Positions 29,327 through 39,079 are shown, counted from the stretch's first letter. The stretch: DNA of 64,000 nucleotides from Bacillus sp. Marseille-Q3570 (GCF_946151055.1 NZ_CAMGYZ010000003.1:186001-250000), one strand, 5' to 3'. Notes: generated by a model from the sequence alone, not told the origin. Numbers and translations: made by a program.

Positions 29327-30217
29327 ATGTCTGATTTAGTGAAAATTGGTCTGATCCAAGCGATTCATGATGTGGATGGGAATGAGCCAGTAGCCGTCCA
29401 TAAGGAAAAATCAATTGAAAAACATGTAAAGCTTGTAAGAGAAGCAGCAGAGAAGGGTGCACAGATTATTTGTCTACAAGAAATTTTCTATGGACCTTAT
29501 TTTTGTGCAGAGCAAAATTCAAAATGGTATGACTCTGCCGAAGAGATTCCGAATGGACCAACTACGACACAGTTTCAAGCGCTTGCCCGCGAACTTGGTG
29601 TCGTTATCATCTTACCGATCTATGAACGTGAAGGAATCGCAACCTACTATAATACAGCAGCCGTCATCGATGCGGATGGATCTTATCTCGGAAAATACCG
29701 CAAACAGCATATACCGCATGTAAAGGTTGGAGACGAGGGCTGTGGTTTTTGGGAGAAATACTACTTCAAGCCAGGGAATCTAGGTTATCCGGTGTTTGAT
29801 ACAGCTTTCGCAAAAGTAGGCGTCTATATCTGTTACGATCGCCATTTTCCAGAGGGTGCAAGATTACTAGGTTTGAGAGGAGCAGAAGTCGTCTTTAATC
29901 CTTCAGCAACTGTCGCGGGCCTTTCAGAGTACTTATGGAAGCTTGAGCAGCCTGCCCATGCAGTTGCCAACGGCTACTATTTGGGAGCGATCAACCGTGT
30001 TGGTACTGAAGGGCCGTGGAACATGGGTGAATTTTATGGTCAATCCTATCTAGTAGATCCCCGAGGAAATTTCGTAGCAATGGGAAGCCGTGACCAGGAT
30101 GAGGTCATCATTGGTGAAATGAATAAGAAAATGATCCGTGAAGTACGTGATGTATGGCAATTCTATCGTGATCGCAGACCTGAGACCTATGGCGAAATGA
30201 CATCGTTACTACCGTAA
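29327..30217 (+). CDS. Beta-ureidopropionase (N-carbamoyl-beta-alanine amidohydrolase), nitrilase family
   Basis: A 296-residue carbon-nitrogen hydrolase. The catalytic triad is visible: Glu in ICLQEIFYGPYF (about residue 49), Lys in KYRKQHIPHV (about 124), Cys in VYICYDRHFPEGARLLG (about 167). It hydrolyses N-carbamoyl-beta-alanine to beta-alanine, CO2 and ammonia, step three of reductive uracil catabolism. ATG follows GAAGGAGG. It is the first gene of the pyrimidine operon, 100 bases ahead of the dehydrogenase subunits. Confidence 0.88.
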   Translation: MSDLVKIGLIQAIHDVDGNEPVAVHKEKSIEKHVKLVREAAEKGAQIICLQEIFYGPYFCAEQNSKWYDSAEEIPNGPTTTQFQALARELGVVIILPIYEREGIATYYNTAAVIDADGSYLGKYRKQHIPHVKVGDEGCGFWEKYYFKPGNLGYPVFDTAFAKVGVYICYDRHFPEGARLLGLRGAEVVFNPSATVAGLSEYLWKLEQPAHAVANGYYLGAINRVGTEGPWNMGEFYGQSYLVDPRGNFVAMGSRDQDEVIIGEMNKKMIREVRDVWQFYRDRRPETYGEMTSLLP

Positions 30218-30317
30218 AACGGCAAATAAGGTGACTTACAACTTTACACCAGGTTTTGAGTCACCTTTATTCATGATTTTGTAAACCAATCCAACAACTC
30301 CAAAAGGGGGCTTTGAC

Positions 30318-31685
30318 GTGGGGAAATTTGAAAAGCTGCATATTTCACTGACAGAACTTCCGAAAAACTTTCAAGAAGTCCATCCAGCACTATCCGAACG
30401 TGAAGCGGTTGAAGAAGCAAACCGGTGTCTTTATTGCTATGACGCACCCTGTATACAGGCATGTCCCACCGGCATTGACATTCCAACGTTTATTAAAAAA
30501 ATCGCTTCTGGAAATGTAAAAGGATCTGCGAAAACGATCATGACTGCGAACCCAGTCGGTGCCAGCTGCGCGCGTGTCTGTCCGACAGAAGAATTATGTG
30601 AAGGGGCTTGTGTCCTCAATCATTCAACTAAGCCGATCATGATTGGTGATTTGCAGCGCTATGCGACAGATTGGGCAATCAAGAACGATCAGGTATTGTT
30701 CCAAAAAGGTCAAAGTAATGGAAAATCGGTTGCCATTGTCGGAGGGGGTCCTGCTGGTCTATCAGCAGCACGTGAGCTGGCATTGCTAGGTTATGATGTG
30801 ACGATTTTTGAAGCATCACCGACAGCAGGAGGCTTGAATACATACGGAATCGTATCCTTCCGTTTGCCGCAAGAAATTTCGTATTGGGAAGTCGATCAAG
30901 TAAAAGGTCTTGATGTAAAGGTCTGTACCAATACAGCAGTAGGAAGGGATATTTCTGCAGATGAAATGTTGGATTCTTTTGATCATGTTGTTTTAGCCGC
31001 TGGCATGGGCCATGTTCCGGATCTCGGAATTGATGGGGAGGATTTGGAAGGTGTGCATGACGCAATTGAGTTCGTCAAAGACACGAAAACCAAACCGTTA
31101 TCCAATGATCTTGTCGGTAAGAACGTGGTCGTCATTGGTGCAGGGAACACCGCAATCGATGGTGCGACATGTTCAGTCCGCCTAGGTGCTGGTAATGTCA
31201 AAATCCTTTATCGCCGAACGCAAGAAGAGATGAGTGCCTATGATTTCGAATACGAATTCGCTAAGCAGGATGGTGTAGAATTCCGCTGGTTGACGCAGCC
31301 TATCAAAATCCACGGAGATGAAAAGGGGCATGTCAAAGCGATCGAATGCATCAAAATGGAGCTCGGAGAACCTGGAGCAGATGGAAGAAGGCGTCCGGTT
31401 CCCGTCGAAGGGTCCAATTTCACGTTACCGGTAGATGCTGTCATAAAAGCGATTGGTCAAACGAGACATCAAAGTTTAATCGATCAGTTCAAACTTGGAC
31501 ATATCGATGGTGTCGTACAAGTTTCAGAGTCTTATCGTACCTCGAATCCGAAGGTGTTTGCCTGCGGCGATATCGTTTTTGGAAAAGGAAAAGGAGAAGC
31601 GATGGTCGTCACTGCTGCCCAACAAGGGAAAAAAGCAGCTTACGCAATCCATAAGTCATATAAAGAAGAAACGGTGACAGCATAG
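30318..31685 (+). CDS. preT: Dihydropyrimidine dehydrogenase, FAD/NAD(P)H and Fe-S subunit (PreT-type)
   Basis: A 455-residue GltD/PreT-like flavoprotein. An N-terminal Fe-S region has CLYCYDAPCIQACPTGIDI and CARVCPTEELCEGAC (about residues 37-95); an FAD-binding VGGGPAGLSAARELALLGY is near 140 and an NADPH-binding VIGAGNTAIDGA near 272. It passes electrons to the PreA subunit for reduction of uracil/thymine. The GTG start follows AAAGGGGG. It is 41 bases before preA. Confidence 0.92.
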   Translation: MGKFEKLHISLTELPKNFQEVHPALSEREAVEEANRCLYCYDAPCIQACPTGIDIPTFIKKIASGNVKGSAKTIMTANPVGASCARVCPTEELCEGACVLNHSTKPIMIGDLQRYATDWAIKNDQVLFQKGQSNGKSVAIVGGGPAGLSAARELALLGYDVTIFEASPTAGGLNTYGIVSFRLPQEISYWEVDQVKGLDVKVCTNTAVGRDISADEMLDSFDHVVLAAGMGHVPDLGIDGEDLEGVHDAIEFVKDTKTKPLSNDLVGKNVVVIGAGNTAIDGATCSVRLGAGNVKILYRRTQEEMSAYDFEYEFAKQDGVEFRWLTQPIKIHGDEKGHVKAIECIKMELGEPGADGRRRPVPVEGSNFTLPVDAVIKAIGQTRHQSLIDQFKLGHIDGVVQVSESYRTSNPKVFACGDIVFGKGKGEAMVVTAAQQGKKAAYAIHKSYKEETVTA

Positions 31686-31726
31686 GTACTGCTGACGGAA
31701 AACATAGAAGAAAGGGGAGTAATAGA

Positions 31727-33013
31727 ATGGCAGATTTAAGGACGAACCTGGCTGGAATTGAATCACCGAACCCATTTTGGCTTGCATCAGCACCTCCGAC
31801 GAACTCAGGTTACCAGGTACAGAGAGCGTTTGAAGCGGGATGGGGTGGGGCTGTTTGGAAGACTCTTGGAGACCCGATCTTGAACGTTTCTTCTCGCTTT
31901 GCCGCAGTCAGCTTCAACGGACAACGTGTCGCCGGATTCAACAATATCGAATTGATCACAGACCGTCCGCTGGAAGTGAACCTTCAGGAAATCTATGAAA
32001 CGAAAAAACGCTTTCCGAACCATACCGTTGTCGCTTCCTTGATGGTCGAACCACAACAAGAGAAGTGGCATGAAATCGTGAAGAAGGTTGAAGAAGTCGG
32101 AGTAGATGGTCTTGAGTTGAATTTCGGATGTCCTCACGGTATGGCAGAGAGAGGGATGGGATCCGCTTCAGGGCAGGTTCCTGAACTTGTTGAGAAACAG
32201 ACCTACTGGGCAAAAGAAGCCGCACAGACACCGGTCATTGTCAAACTGACACCTAACATCACGGATATCACTGCGACGGCTGAAGCGGCTGCCCGTGGTG
32301 GTGCTGATGCGATCAGCATGATCAACACGATCAATAGTTTAGCAGGTGTGGATCTGGATTCATGGAATACGATCCCGCATGTTGGTGGAAAAGGAGCACA
32401 TGGCGGTTATTGCGGGCCTGCAGTAAAACCGATCGCTTTGAATATGGTCGGAGAATGTGCGCGCAGCCCAAGAATCAATGTACCGATTTCAGGGATGGGT
32501 GGTGTTTCAAATTGGCAGAATGCGGTCGAGTTCATGCTGATGGGGGCTTCTAACGTGCAAGTTTGTACAGCTGCCATGCACCATGGGTTCCGTATCGTAG
32601 AGGATATGATCGATGGATTGAACAACTACCTTGATGAAAAAGGGATTGCTTCAGTACAGGAGATTGTCGGGAAGTCAGTTCCGAAGTATTCAGATTGGGG
32701 TAACCTGGATCTCAATTATAAAATCGTTGCTCGTATCAACAACGATGTGTGTATCAACTGTAACAAGTGCCACATTGCTTGTGAAGATACCTCGCATCAA
32801 TGTATCGATATGCTGAAGGACGGGCATGGCAATTCCTATCTGGAAGTACGTGAAGAGGATTGTGTCGGTTGTAATCTTTGTTCGATCGTCTGTCCTGTCG
32901 ATGGGGCGATTGATATGGTTGAAGTTTCTAGTGAACACCCGCCAATGACATGGAATGATCGTCAGGCAATTTTGGGGCCACTGCGAAGCCAGAGTGCCGA
33001 TCCTATTAAATAA
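31727..33013 (+). CDS. preA: NAD-dependent dihydropyrimidine dehydrogenase subunit PreA
   Basis: A 428-residue FMN-dependent subunit that reduces uracil and thymine. The dihydroorotate-dehydrogenase-like barrel includes NPFWLASAPPTNSG, LNFGCPHGMAERGMG (active-site Cys loop) and SGMGGVSNWQNAVEFMLMGA. The C-terminal ferredoxin-like domain carries two 4Fe-4S motifs, CINCNKCHIAC and CVGCNLCSIVCPVDGAI (about residues 344-400). Together with PreT it corresponds to the two halves of the mammalian enzyme. ATG follows GAAAGGGGAG. Confidence 0.95.
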   Translation: MADLRTNLAGIESPNPFWLASAPPTNSGYQVQRAFEAGWGGAVWKTLGDPILNVSSRFAAVSFNGQRVAGFNNIELITDRPLEVNLQEIYETKKRFPNHTVVASLMVEPQQEKWHEIVKKVEEVGVDGLELNFGCPHGMAERGMGSASGQVPELVEKQTYWAKEAAQTPVIVKLTPNITDITATAEAAARGGADAISMINTINSLAGVDLDSWNTIPHVGGKGAHGGYCGPAVKPIALNMVGECARSPRINVPISGMGGVSNWQNAVEFMLMGASNVQVCTAAMHHGFRIVEDMIDGLNNYLDEKGIASVQEIVGKSVPKYSDWGNLDLNYKIVARINNDVCINCNKCHIACEDTSHQCIDMLKDGHGNSYLEVREEDCVGCNLCSIVCPVDGAIDMVEVSSEHPPMTWNDRQAILGPLRSQSADPIK

Positions 33014-33050
33014 TAAGGCTTTTTCCGTAAACGTTGTTGCTCTTGCACTT

Positions 33051-33135
33051 AAAGTAAGTATAAAATACTTTCTTCAGTATAAGGGCAACTAAGGCTCGAC
33101 CTACAAAAGGCTTGGTCTCGCCAAGTTTTCTTTAC
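33051..33135 (+). repeat. Family C dispersed repeat, copy 2
   Basis: Starts AAAGTAAGTATAAAATACTT, then TCTTCAGTATAAGGGCAACT, then the GGCTTGGTCTCGCCAAGTTTT hairpin block and TTTACAAG. It lies between preA and the dihydropyrimidinase gene. Confidence 0.75.
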
Positions 33136-33440
33136 AAGTCGTTGATTTCCGCTCCAGGATGCTCGCTTTCCACGGGGCGTGCGGTGAGCCCACTCGTCGC
33201 CTTGCGACCTCAGGAGTCTCCTTTTCAAGGAAGCATTTGTGCTCCTGTGTCTATAAGAAAGTCCTGTCGAAGCGAGCTTCCTCGTCGCATGCCTTGCGAG
33301 GAGATTATGCAGGTAGTAGGCACGCTGATCCCGCAGGACAAGGAAAGCTTCGACAGCGTTACATCGCACGAAGAAAATGCGAATTTCAATTTCGAGGAGT
33401 CTCGCACCTTGCTCTCCAATCAACTTACACAAGGTGATTT
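33136..33440. repeat. GC-rich repeat remnant inside the pyrimidine operon
   Basis: Has GCTCGCTTTCCACGGGG, CCTCAGGAGTCTCCTTTTCA, AGGAAGCATTTGTGCTCC and ATCCCGCAGGACAAGGAAAG, motifs shared with the family E regions and with 43960-44080. Open frames through it are coincidental. With copy C2 it separates preA from hydA by 488 bases. Confidence 0.5.
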
Positions 33441-33501
33441 ATTAAAAAGCAACAATCTTTTAAAAAAGAGCCAATAAAAAAGTCTAGGAGGAGATTTGAT
33501 C

Positions 33502-34917
33502 GTGAAGAAAATCATTCAGAACGGAACGATTGTCACAGCTTCGGATACGTATAGTGCTGATATTTTAATAGAAAACGAGAGGATTATCGCAATAGGTGAA
33601 AATCTAGATGACCAGGGCGCTGAAAAAATTGATGCCAAAGGATGCTATGTCTTCCCAGGTGGAATCGACCCTCATACACACTTGGAGATGCCGTTTGGCG
33701 GAACAGTATCCAAGGATGACTTTGAAACAGGGACGATTGCGGCAGCTTTCGGGGGTACCACGACGGTTATCGATTTTTGCTTAACCAATAAAGGGGAACC
33801 TCTCCAAAATGCGATCGATGTTTGGCATGCAAAATCGAAGGATAAAGCCGTCATCGATTACAGCTTCCACTTGATGATTTCGGAATTGAACGAAGATGTG
33901 CTCAATCAATTGCCTCAAATCATGGATAAAGAAGGAATCACTTCTTTCAAAGTGTTCATGGCTTATAAAAATGTGTTTCAGGCTGATGATGAAACTCTGT
34001 TCAAAACGCTTGTCATGGCCAAAGAACAGGGTGGTCTCGTCATGGTCCATGCGGAAAACGGGGATGTCATCGATTACCTTGTGAAAGAAGCGTTGGAAAA
34101 AGGACAGACTGATCCGATCTACCATGCGTTGACACGCCCGCCTGAAGTGGAAGGAGAAGCAACTGGAAGGGCTGCTCAACTGACTGGCCTGGCGAAATCG
34201 CAGTTGTATGTTGTTCATGTTTCTTGCGCAGATGCTGTTGAGAAGATTGCAGAAGCAAGAAATAAAGGATTCGATGTTTGGGGGGAAACATGTCCCCAAT
34301 ACTTGACGCTTGATCAAACATACCTTGAAAAACCTGATTTCGAAGGGGCAAAGTTTGTGTGGTCTCCACCGCTGCGTGAAAAATGGAACCAGGACGTCCT
34401 TTGGAATGCACTGAAAAACGGTCAATTGCAAACGTTAGGATCAGACCAATGCTCCTTTGATTTCAAAGGGCAAAAAGACTTAGGGAAAGATGATTTCTCC
34501 AAGATTCCGAATGGCGGCCCGATGATAGAAGACCGTGTCAGCATTCTATTTTCTGAAGGAGTCAAGAAAGGCAGGATCACGTTGAACCAATTCGTCGATA
34601 TCATGTCGACACGGATTGCGAAACTTTTCGGGTTGTTCCCGAAGAAAGGCACGATCACAGTTGGCGCGGATGCAGATATCGTGATTTTCGACCCTACTGT
34701 CGAACGTACGATTTCAGCAAAAGCGCATCATATGGCGGTCGATTACAATGCGTTTGAAGGAATGAAAGTCACGGGTGAAGCAGTATCCGTCCTTTCGCGT
34801 GGGGAGTTCGTCATACGTGATAAACAATTTGTCGGTAAGCCTGGAACCGGTAATTATCTGAAACGCGCTCGTTATAATCAGTTGTTGAAACCAGTGGATG
34901 AAAAGCTGACAATCTAG
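33502..34917 (+). CDS. hydA: Dihydropyrimidinase
   Basis: A 471-residue cyclic amidohydrolase that opens dihydrouracil to N-carbamoyl-beta-alanine. Metal ligands are visible in GGIDPHTHLEMPFGG (about residues 54-68), the carboxylated Lys in SFKVFMAYKN (about 150), VHAENGD, HVSCADAVEKI, and the catalytic Asp in TLGSDQCSF. GTG 33502 is preferred, 8 bases after GGAGGAG; TTG 33496 is too close to it. It forms the middle step of the pathway. Confidence 0.94.
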   Translation: MKKIIQNGTIVTASDTYSADILIENERIIAIGENLDDQGAEKIDAKGCYVFPGGIDPHTHLEMPFGGTVSKDDFETGTIAAAFGGTTTVIDFCLTNKGEPLQNAIDVWHAKSKDKAVIDYSFHLMISELNEDVLNQLPQIMDKEGITSFKVFMAYKNVFQADDETLFKTLVMAKEQGGLVMVHAENGDVIDYLVKEALEKGQTDPIYHALTRPPEVEGEATGRAAQLTGLAKSQLYVVHVSCADAVEKIAEARNKGFDVWGETCPQYLTLDQTYLEKPDFEGAKFVWSPPLREKWNQDVLWNALKNGQLQTLGSDQCSFDFKGQKDLGKDDFSKIPNGGPMIEDRVSILFSEGVKKGRITLNQFVDIMSTRIAKLFGLFPKKGTITVGADADIVIFDPTVERTISAKAHHMAVDYNAFEGMKVTGEAVSVLSRGEFVIRDKQFVGKPGTGNYLKRARYNQLLKPVDEKLTI

Positions 34918-35070
34918 TGTTCAGCTGGCATTGTTCCCGGTTCTGATTCTATGTAACCTGGGGATGCGTTTCCAACATAAAGTGCTGAGGAGGATACGAG
35001 GCAGCATATTATTAAACCACCATGATTCACACCAATTGCACTATTTAAAAGGGTATGAGGAGTGATTGTA

Positions 35071-36531
35071 ATGAAAAAACAGGAAAGTTATTTGAAATCT
35101 CCTGATCTGCTGCCAATCAGTCAGGACGGGAGAAAGATTACAACACTAGGTTTTTCCTTCATGTGGGTTGGTATGGTTGTTGTACTCGCGACATTTGCAA
35201 TTGGCGGAGCAGGGGTCATGTCGCTGCCTTTACCTCTCGTCGTATTAGCAACCATCATTGGATCGGTTGCGATCGGATTATTCATTTCATTGATTGCAGA
35301 TATCGGTATTGAACACGGGGTGTCGTTTCCTGTCTATATGCGTGCTCCGTTTGGAACGATCGGAACACATATCCCTTCCATCGTCCGTGGAGTAGCTGCA
35401 TCCATGTGGTTCGGTATCAATACGTATTTTGGGGCAACTGCCATGAACGGTATTTTGAATATGTTATGGGGATTCGACAACTGGCTTGCCTGTTTCTTTA
35501 TTTTCGCATTTTTGCAGTTGTTGAATACAGCTTTAGGTATCAAGGCGGTCGAGCGGTTCGCTGATATGGCAGCACCGACGATCATCCTCATTTCAATCTG
35601 GATGTATCTTGAATTATCGGGTACCGCAGCAGCCGAAGGCAGAAACGTTTGGACTTGGGCTGAAAACCCTGTGACAGGCGGAGCAGCGTTTACTGCATTT
35701 TTAGTCGTCATTTTCAGTAACATGGGCTTCTGGGCCACACTCTCTGCTGATATTCCATCCATTTCACGTTTCATTAAAGCTCCAAAATTTGAGCGTAATT
35801 GGTTCAAGCGGAACAAAGGGGCCATTGTCGGCAGTTTGATTGCTCTACCGTTGACTCAAACCTTCATGATCATCATCGGTGCGGTCGCTTATATCGCTGT
35901 TCAAAACTATGACCCTGTTCTTGCTCTTCAAGAAACAGCTACTGGACTCGTATTGGCAATCCTATTGTTGATGATTGTCCTCGCCCAATGGTCAACGAAT
36001 ATTTCAGCGAACATCGTCCCAGCTGCAACGATCTTCTCCAATGTCGGAGGACCTAAATTCCCGTTTTGGGCTGGTGTATTTGCTGCAGGTGTTGTCGGAA
36101 CAGTTGTCCAACCGTGGAGCTTGTTCGGGATCATCATTCCTGTATTGCTTATCGTAGGGGGGATCCTATCAGCTATCGTCGGGATTTTATTCGCAGATTA
36201 TTATTTGCTGAGGAAACGCCGTGTCAACGTCTATGATCTTTATAAAGCAGATGGGCAGTTCAAATACGCAGGTGGGGTGAACGTTGCAGGCTTTATTGCA
36301 TGGATCATCGGAGCTGTGGTATCTTACTTTTTCCCGAATTACTCTTTTTTGATCGGATTCGTATTAGGAGCGGCTTGTTATTATTTACTTTGTAAGTACT
36401 GGTATTTCCAAAAATACAAACAAGCTGAAATTGAAGATCCGAGTGATGAGAAGTTTCTCGGCATTACAGTTGGCCGTGACTGGAACCTTGATGATGAAAA
36501 TGCGCACGTTGAGTTGAGGGACGCAAAGTGA
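35071..36531 (+). CDS. NCS1-family nucleobase permease
   Basis: A 486-residue transporter with about 12 membrane segments, of the cytosine/purine/uracil/allantoin NCS1 family. Family features include SPDLLPISQDGRKITT at the N-terminus, the VYMRAPFGTIGTHIPSIVRG loop, NMGFWATLSADIPSISRF and a long acidic C-terminus. ATG 35071 has TGAGGAG 8 bases before. Its place directly after hydA points to uracil, thymine or a related pyrimidine as substrate. Confidence 0.9.
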   Translation: MKKQESYLKSPDLLPISQDGRKITTLGFSFMWVGMVVVLATFAIGGAGVMSLPLPLVVLATIIGSVAIGLFISLIADIGIEHGVSFPVYMRAPFGTIGTHIPSIVRGVAASMWFGINTYFGATAMNGILNMLWGFDNWLACFFIFAFLQLLNTALGIKAVERFADMAAPTIILISIWMYLELSGTAAAEGRNVWTWAENPVTGGAAFTAFLVVIFSNMGFWATLSADIPSISRFIKAPKFERNWFKRNKGAIVGSLIALPLTQTFMIIIGAVAYIAVQNYDPVLALQETATGLVLAILLLMIVLAQWSTNISANIVPAATIFSNVGGPKFPFWAGVFAAGVVGTVVQPWSLFGIIIPVLLIVGGILSAIVGILFADYYLLRKRRVNVYDLYKADGQFKYAGGVNVAGFIAWIIGAVVSYFFPNYSFLIGFVLGAACYYLLCKYWYFQKYKQAEIEDPSDEKFLGITVGRDWNLDDENAHVELRDAK

Positions 36532-36589
36532 TTTGATTCATCCAGGTTCTGAAAGTTAAAAGGAAACATTGATACAGAGGAGGTTCTAT

Positions 36590-36802
36590 ATGTCAGATTA
36601 CCAGGAATATCTTCTAGAACGGGAGAAAATCGATCACATGCTTGAGAAAGGATATACAATTAAAGATGTACAGGAAAACTTGAGTGGCGCTTTCCTTACG
36701 TTTGAAAAACTTGGAGAAGAAGCTGAGAGGCTTCATATCAAAACAGCTGATGCTCGAAAATATTTTTCCAATCTGATTTTTCAGCAACGCCAAAACGTTT
36801 GA
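36590..36802 (+). CDS. Uncharacterised 70-residue protein of the pyrimidine operon
   Basis: ATG 36590 follows AGAGGAGG by 7 bases, 58 bases after the permease stop. The sequence (SDYQEYLLEREKIDHML; DVQENLSGAFLTFEKL; TADARKYFSNLIF) is soluble, charged and predicted helical. I do not recognise the family. Small proteins sit at equivalent positions in some bacterial pyd clusters, so a pathway-linked role is possible. Confidence 0.7.
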   Translation: MSDYQEYLLEREKIDHMLEKGYTIKDVQENLSGAFLTFEKLGEEAERLHIKTADARKYFSNLIFQQRQNV

Positions 36803-36835
36803 TCCTTAAAAAAAGAGGCTTTGTTTAATTATTTC

Positions 36836-37100
36836 TTTTTGCAGAATTCACTCCCTTTCCGCGGGCAAACAAAAAGCCGAAGCGCCCCGACTAGTCACGT
36901 GTGTCACTTGAAAACGGATGAGGAGGCTCGAACAAAACAAAGATTAGGTGCTGTGTGGGCTCACTCATAAGTATGTCAATCAACGTGTGACAGCCGCAGG
37001 AGATTTGAAGCGATTCAAGTGTCTGGTTGCTGCGCTAGACAGCACTTCACCGGATCTCGCCTGGCTCGCTTTTTCGGCAGGGGTGTCGCGAATTCACTTA
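36836..37100. repeat. Family E repeat, interrupted inverted copy
   Basis: The 352-base gap starts GCAGAATTCACTCCCTTTCC and CGCGGGC and ends CTCGCCTGGCTCGCTTTTTC then GGGTGTCGCGAATTCACTTA, both inverted relative to 23793-23895. About 200 bases of unrelated sequence lie between, with further CCGCAGGAG-type motifs. No gene seen. Confidence 0.5.
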
Positions 37101-37154
37101 AAGAAACGTTCTAACGTAAAATAAAACAAAGCAAAAATGAAAGGAGATCCTTCA

Positions 37155-37391
37155 ATGGAATTTTCACTGAAGTGCAAAGAAAGCATGTTTCCATGTGAAG
37201 TGACAATTGATGAGGACAACGGACGTTATATGCTACGAAAAGCGGATTCCAGCGGGGAGTTTTTCAATACACCTCAGGAATTAGCAGATTGGGTATTCAG
37301 GAATTGGCGTTCAGATGATTTTGATGAACAAGAATCTTATCAACGTATGCTTCGGACATTGGAAAAGTATTTGCCGATGAGCAGCTCGTAA
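37155..37391 (+). CDS. Uncharacterised 78-residue protein upstream of PucR
   Basis: ATG 37155 follows AAAGGAG by 7 bases. The product (MEFSLKCKESMFPCEVTI; NTPQELADWVFRNW; LRTLEKYLPM) is acidic with two Cys near the N-terminus and aromatic-rich in the middle. It ends 65 bases before the PucR start on the same strand and is probably co-transcribed with it. Not recognised. Confidence 0.65.
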   Translation: MEFSLKCKESMFPCEVTIDEDNGRYMLRKADSSGEFFNTPQELADWVFRNWRSDDFDEQESYQRMLRTLEKYLPMSSS

Positions 37392-37456
37392 GAATTCTTG
37401 ACTCTTTTTTGAAATTCCCACTATCCCAACGATGTCCACAGATCGGAGTGTCCAAC

Positions 37457-39079
37457 TTGCAACATCAATCGAGTTTAGCTGTAAAAGATATTTTAAGCAG
37501 GAAGTACTTTGAGAAAACGGAAGTGATTGCAGGAAGTGAAGGGTTGACCCGACAGGTGAAATGGGTTCATGTCGTGGAGGTTCCGAACATACGGAAGCTG
37601 TTGAACGGCAATGAACTCATTCTCTCGACGGGTGTCGTCTGGAAAGATAATGACGCTTTACTTATAGACTTTCTTGAACAACTGATCGATTGTGGTGCGG
37701 CTGGCCTTTGTATCGAAATCGGGACTTATACCGAAACGATTCCTGAGGAAGTCAAAAAGCTGGCCGACCACCATCGTTTTCCTATCATCTTATTTTTAGA
37801 GGAAGTCCAATTCGTCAACATCACCCAAGATATCCATGTCCAGCTGATCAATCAGCACTATCAGATGATTCAAGATCTAGAAGAATATTCACAAAAATTG
37901 AACCAAAAATTACTGACCATCGAAAATGGTCAAGAAATGCTCAAATTGATGAATGAGTATACAGGATTGCAAGTGTTGATGAAAACAACGAACGATGAAG
38001 ACGTGTACGTGCCTGATTTGAGTAGTGATGAACAGGATTCTCTTCTTGCATACATTGATCAATCACGCGATTCTCCTTTTATCAACCACCGGCCAGTACC
38101 TGTAATGGAACAGGAATACGGAGAGATTTTCATTGTTTCAAAGGAACGGGAGATCAATGAATTCGATTTGCTTATTCTTGATCGGACTGCGACGGTCCTC
38201 GCCCAACTATTTCTTCGTGAAATGTATGTTGAAGAGAGACGTCGGACCGAAAAGAATGAATGGATCAATAATTGGCTTGATGGAGAACACAACGAACAAG
38301 AAACCTCAGAGAACCTGATTTATTATGAAGGAAAGATGAATGTCCTGGGCGCAACAGTAGCGATATGTAAACTGCCGTCATCAACGACTAGCTCAGACAT
38401 CACTTATCTGAACCTATTCATCAGGGCTATTTTTGAACAACAAGGCTTTCACCTGATTGCTACGGAAAAGCATGGCTATACGGTATATATCCTGCTTAAT
38501 AAACGTGGAGCTGGTTCTTGGAAACAGCGATTAGGTAAAGGGATGCAAAGGGTATTCCATACAGAGTTTCTGAAAAAACATGCTTGTCAGATTAAGAGTA
38601 TTGCTGTAGGTCAGTATACCGAGTCGTTAAGTGATATCGGACGAAGCTATGAGACGGCTGTCGAAACGATCAAGCTACAAAGGAATCTACTGCCTGAACG
38701 ATTCTGCAACTATTTTGAAGACTTACATATGTACAGGGTAATCAGTTTGGTCAAAACACAGAAAGAGTTCCAGAATATGATCAACGAATACTTGAATCCT
38801 GTCATCGAATACGATGAGAAATACAACGGCAAGCTCTTGCAGACATTGAGGACCTACCTGGCGTGCAGCGGCTCAAAGAAAGAAACCGCAGAACAGCTAT
38901 TCATCGTACGACAGACTTTATATTATCGACTTGAAAAGCTCGAAAAGCTGTTAGGTGAAGATTTCATGTCTAATCCTGAAAAACGGATGGCGATCGAATT
39001 CATGCTATTTGCCCATAATTACCTGAATGCATCTGGTAGTGTCCAAAATGTAAAATCGGACAAGGCTGTTTTGACGTAG
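37457..39079 (+). CDS. PucR-family transcriptional regulator of the pyrimidine catabolic cluster
   Basis: A 540-residue regulator with a full N-terminal PucR domain (about residues 5-125: AVKDILSRKYFEKTEVIAG, NGNELILSTGVVWKD), a central CdaR/GGDEF-like region, and the C-terminal HTH_30 (AEQLFIVRQTLYYRLEKLEK, about 488-507). TTG 37457 has CGGAGTG 6 bases upstream; GTG 37448 and TTG 37409 are alternatives. PucR regulates purine catabolism in B. subtilis; location between the uracil genes and the beta-alanine genes argues that this one senses a pyrimidine catabolite. Confidence 0.85.
   Translation: MQHQSSLAVKDILSRKYFEKTEVIAGSEGLTRQVKWVHVVEVPNIRKLLNGNELILSTGVVWKDNDALLIDFLEQLIDCGAAGLCIEIGTYTETIPEEVKKLADHHRFPIILFLEEVQFVNITQDIHVQLINQHYQMIQDLEEYSQKLNQKLLTIENGQEMLKLMNEYTGLQVLMKTTNDEDVYVPDLSSDEQDSLLAYIDQSRDSPFINHRPVPVMEQEYGEIFIVSKEREINEFDLLILDRTATVLAQLFLREMYVEERRRTEKNEWINNWLDGEHNEQETSENLIYYEGKMNVLGATVAICKLPSSTTSSDITYLNLFIRAIFEQQGFHLIATEKHGYTVYILLNKRGAGSWKQRLGKGMQRVFHTEFLKKHACQIKSIAVGQYTESLSDIGRSYETAVETIKLQRNLLPERFCNYFEDLHMYRVISLVKTQKEFQNMINEYLNPVIEYDEKYNGKLLQTLRTYLACSGSKKETAEQLFIVRQTLYYRLEKLEKLLGEDFMSNPEKRMAIEFMLFAHNYLNASGSVQNVKSDKAVLT

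Noticed and set aside
33136-33440. Overlapping open frames on both strands between preA and hydA
   Set aside because: They arise from GC-rich repeat sequence, lack ribosome binding sites and conflict with one another.
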